DNA of 64,000 nt, from the NCBI RefSeq assembly GCF_039541075.1, contig NZ_BAABFN010000002.1:744001-808000 (forward strand), read 5' to 3'. Both the position numbers and the translations under genes were made by a program. Below the pieces are notes generated by a model. It ran no database searches and was not told the origin of the DNA. It saw only the letters and a program-made list of their open reading frames with translations. The stretch is from Compostibacter hankyongensis. GTDB taxonomy: Bacteria; Bacteroidota; Bacteroidia; Chitinophagales; Chitinophagaceae. Shown here one piece after another: positions 35,150 to 43,432 of this stretch (the stretch's first letter is position 1; each line of letters starts with the position of its first letter).

Positions 35150-36448
35150 ATGAACAAGAACTCCCTGAAATGGCTGACCCTCGCTGCGCTCCCGCTGGTC
35201 TTTTCAGCCTGCAATAAAGATGACGACGACAACCAGCCCTCCACGCAGGAAAAAACCATTACCATCGAAAATGTCCTGCAGGCCAGGAGCCTGGTAGAAT
35301 CCGGCACCTATGCGGAAGATGGCGCTTCCCCGCTGATCATGCCGGGTCAATCCGTATCCTTCCGGTTTTCCGCCGCCATCGGCCAGACCGTGACCTTTGC
35401 CTCCATGTATGGCTGGTCCAACGATCTTTTCTTCGCCCCCGCCAACCCCGGCATAGCGTTGTATGATAAGGACAAAAAGCCCATCGAAGGCGATGTATCC
35501 GATCAGGTAAAATTATGGGATAACGGCACCCGGATCAATCAGTCGCCCGGATCTGCAGTCAACCATCCCGGCGACGCGGAACAGAAACCGGTCACCGAGG
35601 TAAAAGATAAGGATGCCCAGGGCCACACCTATCTGGCCGCCTCCTCCCTGGTTCAGGCCACCTTAAAATACGAAGGAGGTTCCTATTTTACGCTGACGCT
35701 GAAAAACATCTCCGGCGGTACCGCTAATGAAACCCCGCTGAGCCCCGGCCTCTGGGCCGTATCATATATCGCAGGCGGCAGTCCGCTGAATGCCGCTCCG
35801 CTTTATGCCAGCGGAAAACCGACGGCCAACGGGCTGACAGCGCTGGCGGAAACGGGCGACAACTCGGAGCTTTACAGCTATATCAAAGACAATACCGGCA
35901 CCTTTACTCCCCTGTCTCCCGTGCTGGTAGTAGTATACAACGGCATCAGCAACCCGCTCTATCAGCTGGGTGAAAAAGATGCCGGCAAGGGCCTCAAGAA
36001 CCTGGCCCAGCAGGGCGATGCCAGCGTGCTGTCGAAGGCGCTGCAGGAAACGGACGGCGTAAAACAGGTATATGTACTTGCCGCGACCGGCAGTACGGTA
36101 TTGCTGCCGGCAGTCGGCGACCAGCCCGGCAGCAGCGTTTCCCAGCAACTCAAGCTGGACAAAGGCGATCGCCTGGCGCTGGCCACCATGTACGGTTTCT
36201 CCAATGACTGGTTCTTTGCTACTGCCGGCGACGGCGTAGACCCTGCTCAGACCGGCGATATCTCTGATTCCATAAAGCTGTTCGATGACGGAACGGCGGT
36301 GGACCAGTATCCCGGCGCCGGAAACGAGCAGTTCAACCTGGGCGGCTCCGTCACCACGGAAAGCAAATCCATCGGCGAAGTGCCCAACCCCAATGCCTTT
36401 ACTACCCTGCCGGCCGTAAAAGACATGATAAAGGTGACGATCCGGTAA
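35150..36448 (+). CDS. Lipoprotein with two spondin_N-like domains
   Basis: The 432-residue product has a signal peptide ending VFSAC (Cys21), followed by an acidic linker (NKDDDDN). Two related regions are visible. The first (about residues 35-200) contains FASMYGWSNDLFFAPANPG and VKLWDNGTRINQSPG. The second (about 315-430) contains LATMYGFSNDWFFATAGDG and IKLFDDGTAVDQYPG. Both match the spondin N-terminal (Spond_N) fold. A middle part rich in Leu and Ala joins them. It is probably exposed on the cell surface; function is unknown. Downstream is a hairpin and then the AhpD-like gene. Confidence 0.87.
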   Translation: MNKNSLKWLTLAALPLVFSACNKDDDDNQPSTQEKTITIENVLQARSLVESGTYAEDGASPLIMPGQSVSFRFSAAIGQTVTFASMYGWSNDLFFAPANPGIALYDKDKKPIEGDVSDQVKLWDNGTRINQSPGSAVNHPGDAEQKPVTEVKDKDAQGHTYLAASSLVQATLKYEGGSYFTLTLKNISGGTANETPLSPGLWAVSYIAGGSPLNAAPLYASGKPTANGLTALAETGDNSELYSYIKDNTGTFTPLSPVLVVVYNGISNPLYQLGEKDAGKGLKNLAQQGDASVLSKALQETDGVKQVYVLAATGSTVLLPAVGDQPGSSVSQQLKLDKGDRLALATMYGFSNDWFFATAGDGVDPAQTGDISDSIKLFDDGTAVDQYPGAGNEQFNLGGSVTTESKSIGEVPNPNAFTTLPAVKDMIKVTIR

Positions 36449-36457
36449 TGATCTGCG

Positions 36458-36479
36458 GGCAGGATCAAAGGGTCCTGCC
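36458..36479 (+). terminator. Hairpin after the spondin gene
   Basis: GGCAGGA and TCCTGCC form a 7-bp stem with an 8-nt loop that can partly pair. A moderately T-rich tract (TGCTTTCTGTTC) follows, so termination may be incomplete. Confidence 0.45.
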
Positions 36480-36520
36480 TGCTTTCTGTTCATCTGTTAT
36501 TTATCATAAAAAAAGAAAAA

Positions 36521-37060
36521 ATGAAAGGATTCCCTGTTCCGAAAAAAGAAGACCTCTCACCAAAGAACCAACAGCTGTTTGATGAGATGAAGAGTACAAT
36601 GGGTAAGGTGCCCAATCTTTATGCTACCCTGGCGTATTCCGAAAATGCGCTGGACGCCTATCTGAATCTGGAAAACAGCATCGCTTCCCTCAGCAAAAAG
36701 CAGCTCGAAGTAGTTAACCTTGCCGTAAGTCAGGTCAACGGATGTGTATATTGCCTGAGCGCGCATAGCGTCGTTGCAACGATGAACGGCTTCACGGAAG
36801 CTCAGATCCGGGAGCTGCGCCAGGGAACGGCCTCCTTCGACCCGTCGCTGGATGTGCTGGCGCGGCTGTCGAAAAGCCTGACAGAGCGTAGGGGGCATGT
36901 TGATCCCGAATTGGTAAACGAATTCCTGGCCGCAGGCTACACCCGGGAAAATCTGGTGGACGTGATCATGCTGGTGGGCGACCGTACCATCAGCAATATC
37001 CTGCATGCGGTGACGAAGGTGCCGGTGGATTTCCCTGCGGCTCCGGCGCTGGACAATTAA
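36521..37060 (+). CDS. AhpD/carboxymuconolactone decarboxylase-like protein
   Basis: A 179-residue helical protein with the AhpD-type redox motif VNGCVYCLSAHS, giving Cys75, Cys78 and His82 (CXXC-x3-H). This is the active site of alkylhydroperoxidase D-like peroxidatic proteins in the CMD superfamily. PNLYATLAYSENALDAYLN before it is typical. An SDR gene follows 21 bp later. A peroxide-detoxifying role fits the MsrA, MsrB and ergothioneine genes downstream, but the true substrate is unknown. Confidence 0.88.
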   Translation: MKGFPVPKKEDLSPKNQQLFDEMKSTMGKVPNLYATLAYSENALDAYLNLENSIASLSKKQLEVVNLAVSQVNGCVYCLSAHSVVATMNGFTEAQIRELRQGTASFDPSLDVLARLSKSLTERRGHVDPELVNEFLAAGYTRENLVDVIMLVGDRTISNILHAVTKVPVDFPAAPALDN

Positions 37061-37081
37061 TTTTCTGTTAAAACATCGGAA

Positions 37082-37843
37082 ATGAGCTGGAATCTCAAAG
37101 ATAAAAAGGCCGTCGTCACCGGCAGCTCCAAGGGCATCGGCAAAGCTATCGCTGCAGAATTGCTGTCTTTGGGTGCAGAAGTGCTGCTTACGGCGAGGAA
37201 CGAAAATGAACTGAAAAGCACGCAGACGGAGTTTGCAAGTCAGGGTTTTAGGGTGCATGCGCTTCCCGGCAATGTCAGCGATGAGGGGCACCGGACGAGC
37301 ATCGCGACATGGGTGGAACAGCATTGGGAAAGATTGGATGTACTGGTAAACAATGCCGGCATAAACATCCGGAAGCCTTCGGCAACCTATTCCGCCAGCG
37401 AGTATGCACAGGTGATGGATACCAACCTTTTTGCACCGTTTGAGCTGTCCCGGTTGCTGTTTGTCCCGCTTCAAAAAAGCGGCCGGGGCGCCGTCATTAA
37501 TATTGCCTCGGTGGCCGGTTCTTTTGATGCACAGACCGGTGCGCCCTACGGCATGTCGAAAGCGGGGATGCTCCAGATGACGCGCAGCCTGGCCCGGGAG
37601 TGGGCCGATGCCGGCATCCGGGTAAACAGTGTTTCTCCCTGGTTTACCGAAACACCGCTGACCCGGGATCTTTTATCGCAGCCCGAAAAGCGGTCGGTCA
37701 TAGAAAAACGCACACCCGCGGGACGTGTAGCAAAGGATAAGGAAGTGGCGGCTGCCGTGGCCTTTCTTGCCCTGGACGAGGCCTCATTTATTACGGGGCA
37801 GAATTTATCCGTCGACGGAGGCGCCACGGCCGGCATGTTATAA
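37082..37843 (+). CDS. Short-chain dehydrogenase/reductase
   Basis: A classical SDR of 253 residues. The cofactor motif TGSSKGIG is at 13-20, NNAG at 90-93, and the catalytic Ser143, Tyr156 and Lys160 are in place (IASVAGS; APYGMSK). Arg39 in LLTARN, right after the second beta strand, suggests NADPH preference. The C-terminal TGQNLSVDGGATAG is usual. It looks like the tropinone-reductase-like branch, but the substrate cannot be given. It probably shares a transcript with the AhpD-like gene. Confidence 0.9.
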   Translation: MSWNLKDKKAVVTGSSKGIGKAIAAELLSLGAEVLLTARNENELKSTQTEFASQGFRVHALPGNVSDEGHRTSIATWVEQHWERLDVLVNNAGINIRKPSATYSASEYAQVMDTNLFAPFELSRLLFVPLQKSGRGAVINIASVAGSFDAQTGAPYGMSKAGMLQMTRSLAREWADAGIRVNSVSPWFTETPLTRDLLSQPEKRSVIEKRTPAGRVAKDKEVAAAVAFLALDEASFITGQNLSVDGGATAGML

Positions 37844-38027
37844 CACCGATGGACGGACGGTACAGCGCTGCCGCTTACACCGCTTATGTTAAAAATAACC
37901 CAAATATGGCCCGGCAGACATCCGCAAGCGGGACTATATCCGTAAATAAGGTCAACCTTTGCGCCCCTTCGGCTGTTCTTGAACAGTGAGGGCGTCTTCA
38001 GGCCTTACCCGTAAAATAAAAGCTGAA

Positions 38028-38732
38028 ATGAGCAAGTTCCAGATTCCTGCAGGCATAAAAAACTGCTGCATAACGTTGCTTTTATTGCCGTTGGCAGCCT
38101 GTGCCCAACACCGTACCGATATCAGCCATACCCCTACCTTTAAAGCCATGGAAGAAGCCAAAAACAACCCAGCCGGCAGCGGCACCTCCGACACGGCTAC
38201 CTTTGCCGCCGGATGCTTCTGGTGCGTGGAAACCCAGTTCAAACAGCTGGAGGGCGTCACTAAAGTAGTGTCCGGGTTTACCGGCGGCCATGTGCCCAAC
38301 CCCAGCTATGAGGAAGTATGCACCGGTACGACGGGTCACGCCGAAGCCTGCAATATCATCTATGATCCCTCAAAAATATCGTACGACGAGCTGCTGGCCG
38401 CCTTCTTCGTAGCCCATGACCCTACCCAGCTCAACAGACAGGGCAACGACGTGGGCACCCAGTACCGTTCTGCCATCTTTTATCATAACGCCGAGCAAAA
38501 ACGGTTGGCGGAATATTATATCAAACGCCTGGATGAGGAAAAAGCTTATCCGTCGAAGATCGTGACCACCGTCAGCCCTTTGACCCAATTTTACCGGGCC
38601 GAGGATTACCACCAGGATTATTACAGCCGTAACGGCAACCAGCCCTATTGCCTGTTTGTGATCGCTCCCAAGCTGGACAAGTTTAAAAAAGTATTCAAAG
38701 ACAAGCTGAAACACCAGAAAACCGGAGGGTAA
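38028..38732 (+). CDS. msrA: Peptide-methionine (S)-S-oxide reductase, lipoprotein form
   Basis: MsrA reduces the S-epimer of methionine sulfoxide. The product has 234 residues. A signal peptide ends PLAAC (Cys25), so this is an exported, lipid-anchored form. The catalytic motif is AAGCFWCVET (Cys63 nucleophile and Cys66), and GTTGHAEACNI, GNDVGTQYRSAIF and the C-terminal YHQDYY follow the family. I use the ATG at 38028; a GTG at 37986 would disrupt the signal peptide. msrB, also exported, follows 54 bp later, so the pair repairs envelope proteins. Confidence 0.94.
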   Translation: MSKFQIPAGIKNCCITLLLLPLAACAQHRTDISHTPTFKAMEEAKNNPAGSGTSDTATFAAGCFWCVETQFKQLEGVTKVVSGFTGGHVPNPSYEEVCTGTTGHAEACNIIYDPSKISYDELLAAFFVAHDPTQLNRQGNDVGTQYRSAIFYHNAEQKRLAEYYIKRLDEEKAYPSKIVTTVSPLTQFYRAEDYHQDYYSRNGNQPYCLFVIAPKLDKFKKVFKDKLKHQKTGG

Positions 38733-38786
38733 CCGCCCATCGGCACCTACATACCGGCACAGTATCCGGCGTATAAACAAAGCACA

Positions 38787-39320
38787 ATGAAGCCACTAAC
38801 CTTAAAACCGGTCCTGTTTTTGCTGCTTGCCTTTATGATGCAGGCCGCCTGCAAAAGCAACGCCCAGGAAACCAAAGCCATGAAAGCACATCAGAAAGAC
38901 AATCCCTATTATTCCCATACGGATACGACGCACCTCGAGGTGAGCGATGCAGAATGGAAAAAGATCCTTTCGCCTGAGCTGTACCATGTGGCCCGCGAAC
39001 AGGGCACCGAGCGGGCCTTTACCGGGCAGTACTGGAACAGTGACGACAAAGGCACTTATTACTGCGCGGTTTGCGGCAATGTGCTGTTCCGCTCCGATGC
39101 CAAGTTTGCCAGCACCTGCGGCTGGCCCAGCTTTTTTGAGGCGATCAGGCCCAACAGCGTGATCTATAAGGAAGACAACTCCCATGGGATGCACCGCATC
39201 GAAGTGGAATGCGGCAGATGCAATTCGCATCTTGGTCATATCTTTGACGATGGTCCTCCCCCTACCCATAAAAGATTTTGTATGAACTCCGTTTCCCTGG
39301 ATTTTGAACCGGATAAATAG
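38787..39320 (+). CDS. msrB: Peptide-methionine (R)-S-oxide reductase, lipoprotein form
   Basis: MsrB reduces the R-epimer. The product has 177 residues with a signal peptide ending MQAAC (Cys22). The structural zinc cysteines are Cys93, Cys96, Cys142 and Cys145 (CAVCG; CGRC), and the catalytic Cys165 is in RFCMNS. GQYWNSDDKGTYYC and SHLGHIFDDGP are typical. Together with the lipoprotein MsrA it can repair both methionine sulfoxide epimers outside the inner membrane. The flavin disulfide reductase gene follows 11 bp later. Confidence 0.95.
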   Translation: MKPLTLKPVLFLLLAFMMQAACKSNAQETKAMKAHQKDNPYYSHTDTTHLEVSDAEWKKILSPELYHVAREQGTERAFTGQYWNSDDKGTYYCAVCGNVLFRSDAKFASTCGWPSFFEAIRPNSVIYKEDNSHGMHRIEVECGRCNSHLGHIFDDGPPPTHKRFCMNSVSLDFEPDK

Positions 39321-39331
39321 GATTTAAAAAA

Positions 39332-40711
39332 TTGAAAGCGTATAAAGCCATCATCATCGGTTCGGGTCAGTCCGGAACCCCGCTGTCCAGAAAACTGGCC
39401 GCTGCCGGCTGGAAGACCGCGCTGATAGAAAGACGGTGGCTGGGCGGCACCTGCGTAAATGACGGCTGCACGCCCACGAAGGCCATGATCAGCTCGGCCA
39501 AGATGGCCTACCAGGCCGGCAGAAGCAGCGATTACGGCATTGAGACGGCCGGCTATACCGTAAACATGCCCGCCGTCATCGCCAGAAAGGAAAAGATCGT
39601 ATTACACTCCCGTACCGGTATTGAAAAAGGAATAAAAGAAACCCCCAACCTGGACCTGTATGAAGGCAGCGCTGCCTTTACCGGTGAAAAACGGCTCCTG
39701 GTCACGTTGAAAGACGGACGTACGGAAGAGCTTGGCGCCGGATATATTTTTATCAACACCGGTACGCGCACTTCCATCCCCCCGATAAAGGACCTGGATA
39801 AAATCCCTTATTTCACCGCGACTTCCCTGCTGGAATACAAAGAAATTCCGGAACACCTGATCATCATCGGCGGCGGCCCCATCGGTTTGGAATTCGGGCA
39901 GATGTACAAGCGGTTTGGCAGCCGGGTAACGATACTGGAACAGGGAGACCGCTTCCTGTCCCGGGAAGATGAAGACATTGCCGGCGCTATGTTCGGGATA
40001 TTGTCGGAAGAAGGTATCGACATCCGGATAAAAGCCCGCGCAGACCGGGTAGGACAGGAGGAGCGGAAGATAGCGCTGACGGCAACGATAGACGGGAAAG
40101 AGCAACGGATCACAGGTTCGCATTTGCTGCTGGCGGCAGGACGGACACCCAATACAGAGGAGCTGAACCTGGAAGCCACCGGGGTAGAGACGGACGACAA
40201 GGGATATATATCCGTAAACAAACGGCTGGAAACCAATATACCCGGCATTTTTGCCATGGGCGATGTCAAGGGGGGACCGGCATTTACCCATATCTCCTAT
40301 AACGACTATGTGGTGCTGAGCGATGATATCCTGAACAACGGGTACTCCTCCGCCGGGAACAGAATGGTACCGTATTGCATATTTACCGATCCCGAGCTGG
40401 GCCGCATCGGCCTCACGGAAGCAGAGGCCCGTAAGCAGGGGTTGTCCGTGAAGGTGGCCAGGCTGCCCATGGAGCACGTGGCACGCGGCATAGAGACCGG
40501 GGAAACAAAAGGGCTTATGAAAGCCGTCGTAGATGCAGACAGCCGCAAGATCCTGGGGGCGGCCATACTGGGCTCCGAAGGCGGCGAGATCATGTCGGTG
40601 CTGCAGATGGCCATGCTGGGGGGCGTCACCGGCGATGTAATCAGCAAGATGATCCTGGCCCACCCCACCTTCGCCGAATCGCTAAACAATTTATTCAGCC
40701 AGCTGGAATAG
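39332..40711 (+). CDS. FAD-dependent pyridine nucleotide-disulfide oxidoreductase (MerA/Lpd-like)
   Basis: A 459-residue class I flavoprotein disulfide reductase. It starts with the FAD motif AIIIGSGQSGTPLS, then the redox pair in GGTCVNDGCTPTKAM (Cys41, Cys46). It has an NAD(P) motif IIGGGPIGLEFGQ and GIFAMGDVKGGPAFTH, and closes with His444-x4-Glu449 in AHPTFAES, the catalytic base of the family. The start is TTG, with no ATG near the FAD motif. The extra C-terminal Cys pair of true mercuric reductase is absent. The partner thiol is unknown; the setting next to msrAB and egtBD suggests low-molecular-weight thiol or disulfide turnover. Confidence 0.88.
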   Translation: MKAYKAIIIGSGQSGTPLSRKLAAAGWKTALIERRWLGGTCVNDGCTPTKAMISSAKMAYQAGRSSDYGIETAGYTVNMPAVIARKEKIVLHSRTGIEKGIKETPNLDLYEGSAAFTGEKRLLVTLKDGRTEELGAGYIFINTGTRTSIPPIKDLDKIPYFTATSLLEYKEIPEHLIIIGGGPIGLEFGQMYKRFGSRVTILEQGDRFLSREDEDIAGAMFGILSEEGIDIRIKARADRVGQEERKIALTATIDGKEQRITGSHLLLAAGRTPNTEELNLEATGVETDDKGYISVNKRLETNIPGIFAMGDVKGGPAFTHISYNDYVVLSDDILNNGYSSAGNRMVPYCIFTDPELGRIGLTEAEARKQGLSVKVARLPMEHVARGIETGETKGLMKAVVDADSRKILGAAILGSEGGEIMSVLQMAMLGGVTGDVISKMILAHPTFAESLNNLFSQLE

Positions 40712-40721
40712 CGGCAGGCAC

Positions 40722-40798
40722 TGACCATTGACCATTGATTGTTGACTACCGACCGTTGACCTTTTGCCTTTAACCCTTGACCTTTGACTAATGACCGC
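40722..40798. repeat. Degenerate 7-nt-period array A (consensus TGACCNT)
   Basis: Eleven consecutive heptamers in strict phase, for example TGACCAT, TGACCAT, TGACTAC, CGACCGT, TGACCTT, TGACCTT and TGACTAA. The array fills the spacer between the disulfide reductase and egtB and runs over the egtB start codon (40791-40793) into codon 3. Related arrays occur at 52364-52405 and 60205-60358. Confidence 0.75.
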
Positions 40799-41942
40799 GC
40801 TGACCATCCGATACAAAGCCACCCGGGAACGTACCGAAGAAATATGCAGACCGCTGGAGACGGAAGATTATGTGGTGCAGCCGGTTGCCGACGTCAGCCC
40901 GCCCAAGTGGCACCTGGGACATACTGCCTGGTTTTTTGAAACCTTCTTGCTAAAACCCCACCTCCCCGGTTACCGGGAATTCAATGCGGATTATAATTTT
41001 CTTTTTAACAGCTATTATGAAACCGTGGGCGCCCGTGTCATCCGTACGGACCGGGGTAACCTCAGCCGCCCTGGGGTAAAGGAGATATACCGTTACCGGC
41101 GGCATGTGGATGAAGCCATGCTCCGTTTACTCAGTGCTCCCCTGAACGAAACGGTCGCCGGCCTGACCGTGCTGGGGCTGAATCACGAAGAGCAGCACCA
41201 GGAGCTGCTGTATACCGATATAAAGTATATCCTGGGTCACAACCCCCTGTTTCCCCGCTATGCCGAAACAGCCTTGGCCGGGCAGGAGGTCCCGGAGGAA
41301 AACGGCTGGCTGAACATACCGGAAGGGATATACGAAATCGGATACGACGGGGATGGCTTTTGCTTTGATAACGAAATGAACCGGCATAAGGTCTACCTGC
41401 AGCCTTGTAAGATAAATACCGCCCTGGTGACCAACGGCAGCTATATGGAATTTATGGAGGACGGAGGATACAAAGATTTCAGGTTCTGGCACTCCGACGG
41501 ATGGGACTGGGTAAAGAAAAATCAGATACAGGCGCCGCTTTACTGGCACCGGATCGGGGACCGGTGGCATCATTATACCCTGGGCGGACTTACGCCTGCA
41601 GATCCTGAAAAGCCGTTGTGCCATATCAGCTACTATGAAGCAGCTGCTTATGCGTCCTGGAAAGGCATGCGGCTGCCGACGGAAGCGGAATGGGAAGCCG
41701 CCGCCGACAGGTTCAGCTGGGGCCGACGCTGGGAATGGACCGAAAGCGCTTATCTCCCCTACCCCGGATTCAAAAAGGCTGCAGGCGCCATAGGAGAATA
41801 CAATGGAAAATTTATGGTCAACCAGATGGTATTGCGGGGCGCATCCTGCGCAACATCGCCCGGCCACAGCCGTATCACCTACAGAAATTTTTTCCAGGCG
41901 TATTCGAGATGGCAATTTACCGGCATCCGGCTGGCACAGTAA
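40791..41942 (+). CDS. egtB: Ergothioneine biosynthesis sulfoxide synthase EgtB
   Basis: A 383-residue non-haem iron enzyme that joins hercynine with a cysteine-derived thiol using O2. The N-terminal DinB-like half holds the iron ligands: WHLGH (His44) and the HX3HXE motif NHEEQHQE (His132, His136, Glu138). The C-terminal FGE-sulfatase-like half contains RLPTEAEWEAAADRF and ends GHSRITYRNFFQAYSRWQFTG (segments ITYRNFF and WQFTGIRLAQ). egtD follows 13 bp later. No egtA (gamma-glutamylcysteine ligase) or egtC is nearby, so use of free cysteine is possible. Confidence 0.92.
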   Translation: MTALTIRYKATRERTEEICRPLETEDYVVQPVADVSPPKWHLGHTAWFFETFLLKPHLPGYREFNADYNFLFNSYYETVGARVIRTDRGNLSRPGVKEIYRYRRHVDEAMLRLLSAPLNETVAGLTVLGLNHEEQHQELLYTDIKYILGHNPLFPRYAETALAGQEVPEENGWLNIPEGIYEIGYDGDGFCFDNEMNRHKVYLQPCKINTALVTNGSYMEFMEDGGYKDFRFWHSDGWDWVKKNQIQAPLYWHRIGDRWHHYTLGGLTPADPEKPLCHISYYEAAAYASWKGMRLPTEAEWEAAADRFSWGRRWEWTESAYLPYPGFKKAAGAIGEYNGKFMVNQMVLRGASCATSPGHSRITYRNFFQAYSRWQFTGIRLAQ

Positions 41943-41955
41943 AACCTTCAAAAAT

Positions 41956-42891
41956 ATGAACCAATTCTTCCGGGATGTATGGCAGGGGCTGCATGCGACG
42001 CCCAAATACCTGCAATCAAAATATTTTTATGACGAAAAAGGAGATAAGCTGTTCCAGCAGATCATGAAGAGCCCGGAATACTACCTGACCCGTTGTGAGC
42101 TGGAGATCTTTACGACACAGGCCGAGCGGATCTCAGCTTTGATCTGCTCAAACCTGAAAGCCTTCAACATCGTTGAGCTGGGAGCAGGCGACGGTTTTAA
42201 ATCTGTTCATCTGTTACGAAAGCTACGGGAACAAAAAGCGGACTTCACCTATTATCCCATAGACATCTCAAAAAACATCATCATGCAGCTCAGTAAAAAG
42301 CTGCAAAAAGAAATGCCCGGGCTGGAAGTATGCGGCCTGAACGGCGAGTATTTCGCCATGCTGGAAAAAATAAAACAGCAATCCGGCAAAAACAAGGTGG
42401 TGCTTTTCCTGGGATCCAGCATCGGGAACATTCCTTTTGAGGAAACCGCGTCTTTCCTGCGCGAGCTGAAAGCCCGCCTGCTGCCCGGCGATCTGCTGCT
42501 TACCGGCTTTGACCTGAAAAAAGATCCCGCCATTATATTAAAGGCTTATAACGACGACGCCGGTCTCACCAAAGCATTTAACCTCAATCTGCTGAAGAGG
42601 ATAAACGATGAGCTCGATGCTGATTTTGACCCGGACCGGTTTGAGCATTGTCCTGTTTATGACGAGCAGACCGGGGCCTGTAAAAGCTTTTTAAAAAGTA
42701 CAGCCAGACAAAAGGTCCGCATCGGCGAGGAAGGCTGGATACACTTCGAAAAAGACGAGCGCATTTTTATGGAGATCTCACAGAAGTATACGGCCGGGCA
42801 GACAGATGAGCTCGCTGCGGAAGCAGGCTTCAAGCCCCTTCTTCATTTATTTGACTCCAGAAAATGGTTTTTGGACGCGCTGTGGCAATAG
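41956..42891 (+). CDS. egtD: L-histidine N-alpha-trimethyltransferase EgtD
   Basis: A 311-residue SAM-dependent enzyme converting histidine to hercynine, the first step of ergothioneine synthesis. TPKYLQSKYFYDEKGDKLF opens the family; the SAM loop is VELGAGDG (73-80), followed by YYPIDISKNII and FLGSSIGNIPFEE. The ATG at 41956 is chosen because the frame upstream overlaps egtB without conserved sequence. With egtB it forms a minimal ergothioneine unit. Confidence 0.93.
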   Translation: MNQFFRDVWQGLHATPKYLQSKYFYDEKGDKLFQQIMKSPEYYLTRCELEIFTTQAERISALICSNLKAFNIVELGAGDGFKSVHLLRKLREQKADFTYYPIDISKNIIMQLSKKLQKEMPGLEVCGLNGEYFAMLEKIKQQSGKNKVVLFLGSSIGNIPFEETASFLRELKARLLPGDLLLTGFDLKKDPAIILKAYNDDAGLTKAFNLNLLKRINDELDADFDPDRFEHCPVYDEQTGACKSFLKSTARQKVRIGEEGWIHFEKDERIFMEISQKYTAGQTDELAAEAGFKPLLHLFDSRKWFLDALWQ

Positions 42892-42900
42892 ATATAATAT

Positions 42901-43254
42901 TCAGGCGGTATGCCGGGCTACGGCGTCCCGCAGGGCCTGCAGCGTAAACGGCTTTTCCATCACCTCATCCGCTCCCGCATTCCGCGCCAGCTCCCGGATA
43001 TCCGGATTGGCGGAAAGCATAATGACGGGGATATCTTTTGTACTCTCCCTGTTTTTAAGCGTGCGGCAGATATCCAGCCCGTCCATCCCCGGCAGCTGTT
43101 TGTCCAGGATAAAAACATCGGGCAGCTCAAAGGCATTTTGCAGCAGGGTTTCTCCGTTGGACATCAGTGTGATCTGATAGCCATCCCGTTCAAAAACCAG
43201 CTTTGCAATATCGAGTATACCATCGTCGTCATCCACAAAAATGATCTTTTTCAT
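42901..43254 (-). CDS. Single-domain response regulator (CheY-like)
   Basis: A 117-residue receiver domain with no output domain. The acidic pocket VDDDDG (8-11), phospho-acceptor Asp51 in VFILDKQLPGMDG, Ser81 and Lys101 in MEKPF are all in place, so it can be phosphorylated. No histidine kinase lies in the window, so the partner is unknown. It converges on egtD, with 9 bp between the stops. Confidence 0.92.
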   Translation of the reverse strand: MKKIIFVDDDDGILDIAKLVFERDGYQITLMSNGETLLQNAFELPDVFILDKQLPGMDGLDICRTLKNRESTKDIPVIMLSANPDIRELARNAGADEVMEKPFTLQALRDAVARHTA

Positions 43255-43397
43255 GGTGGTTTTATTTTACGGGCTTATAACCGGAATATCTTTAGCAGGA
43301 GCTCAAAAACCAGGCCGGCAGGCGGCACTTTACGAAATACAGCAGAACGGGGCAGATCTCCAGTGTGGATAATGCGGCAGGAAAGCCGCAGATTGGT

Positions 43398-43405
43398 TAA
43401 ATTTG
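43398..43405 (+). promoter_or_regulatory. -7 element upstream of the Old Yellow Enzyme gene
   Basis: TAAATTTG matches TAnnTTTG and lies 27 bp before the ATG at 43433. This supports that start over the upstream TTG, which lies inside the element. Confidence 0.5.
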
Positions 43406-43432
43406 CCCCGTTTTTCATCCAACAGCAACAGC

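Noticed and set aside
39332..40711. Mercury resistance gene merA
   Set aside because: The GGTCVNDGC motif resembles MerA, but the C-terminal Cys pair and a mer operon are absent.
40722..40798. Array A as a CRISPR or tandem-repeat locus of CRISPR type
   Set aside because: The unit is 7 nt, degenerate and without spacers, and no cas gene is in the window.
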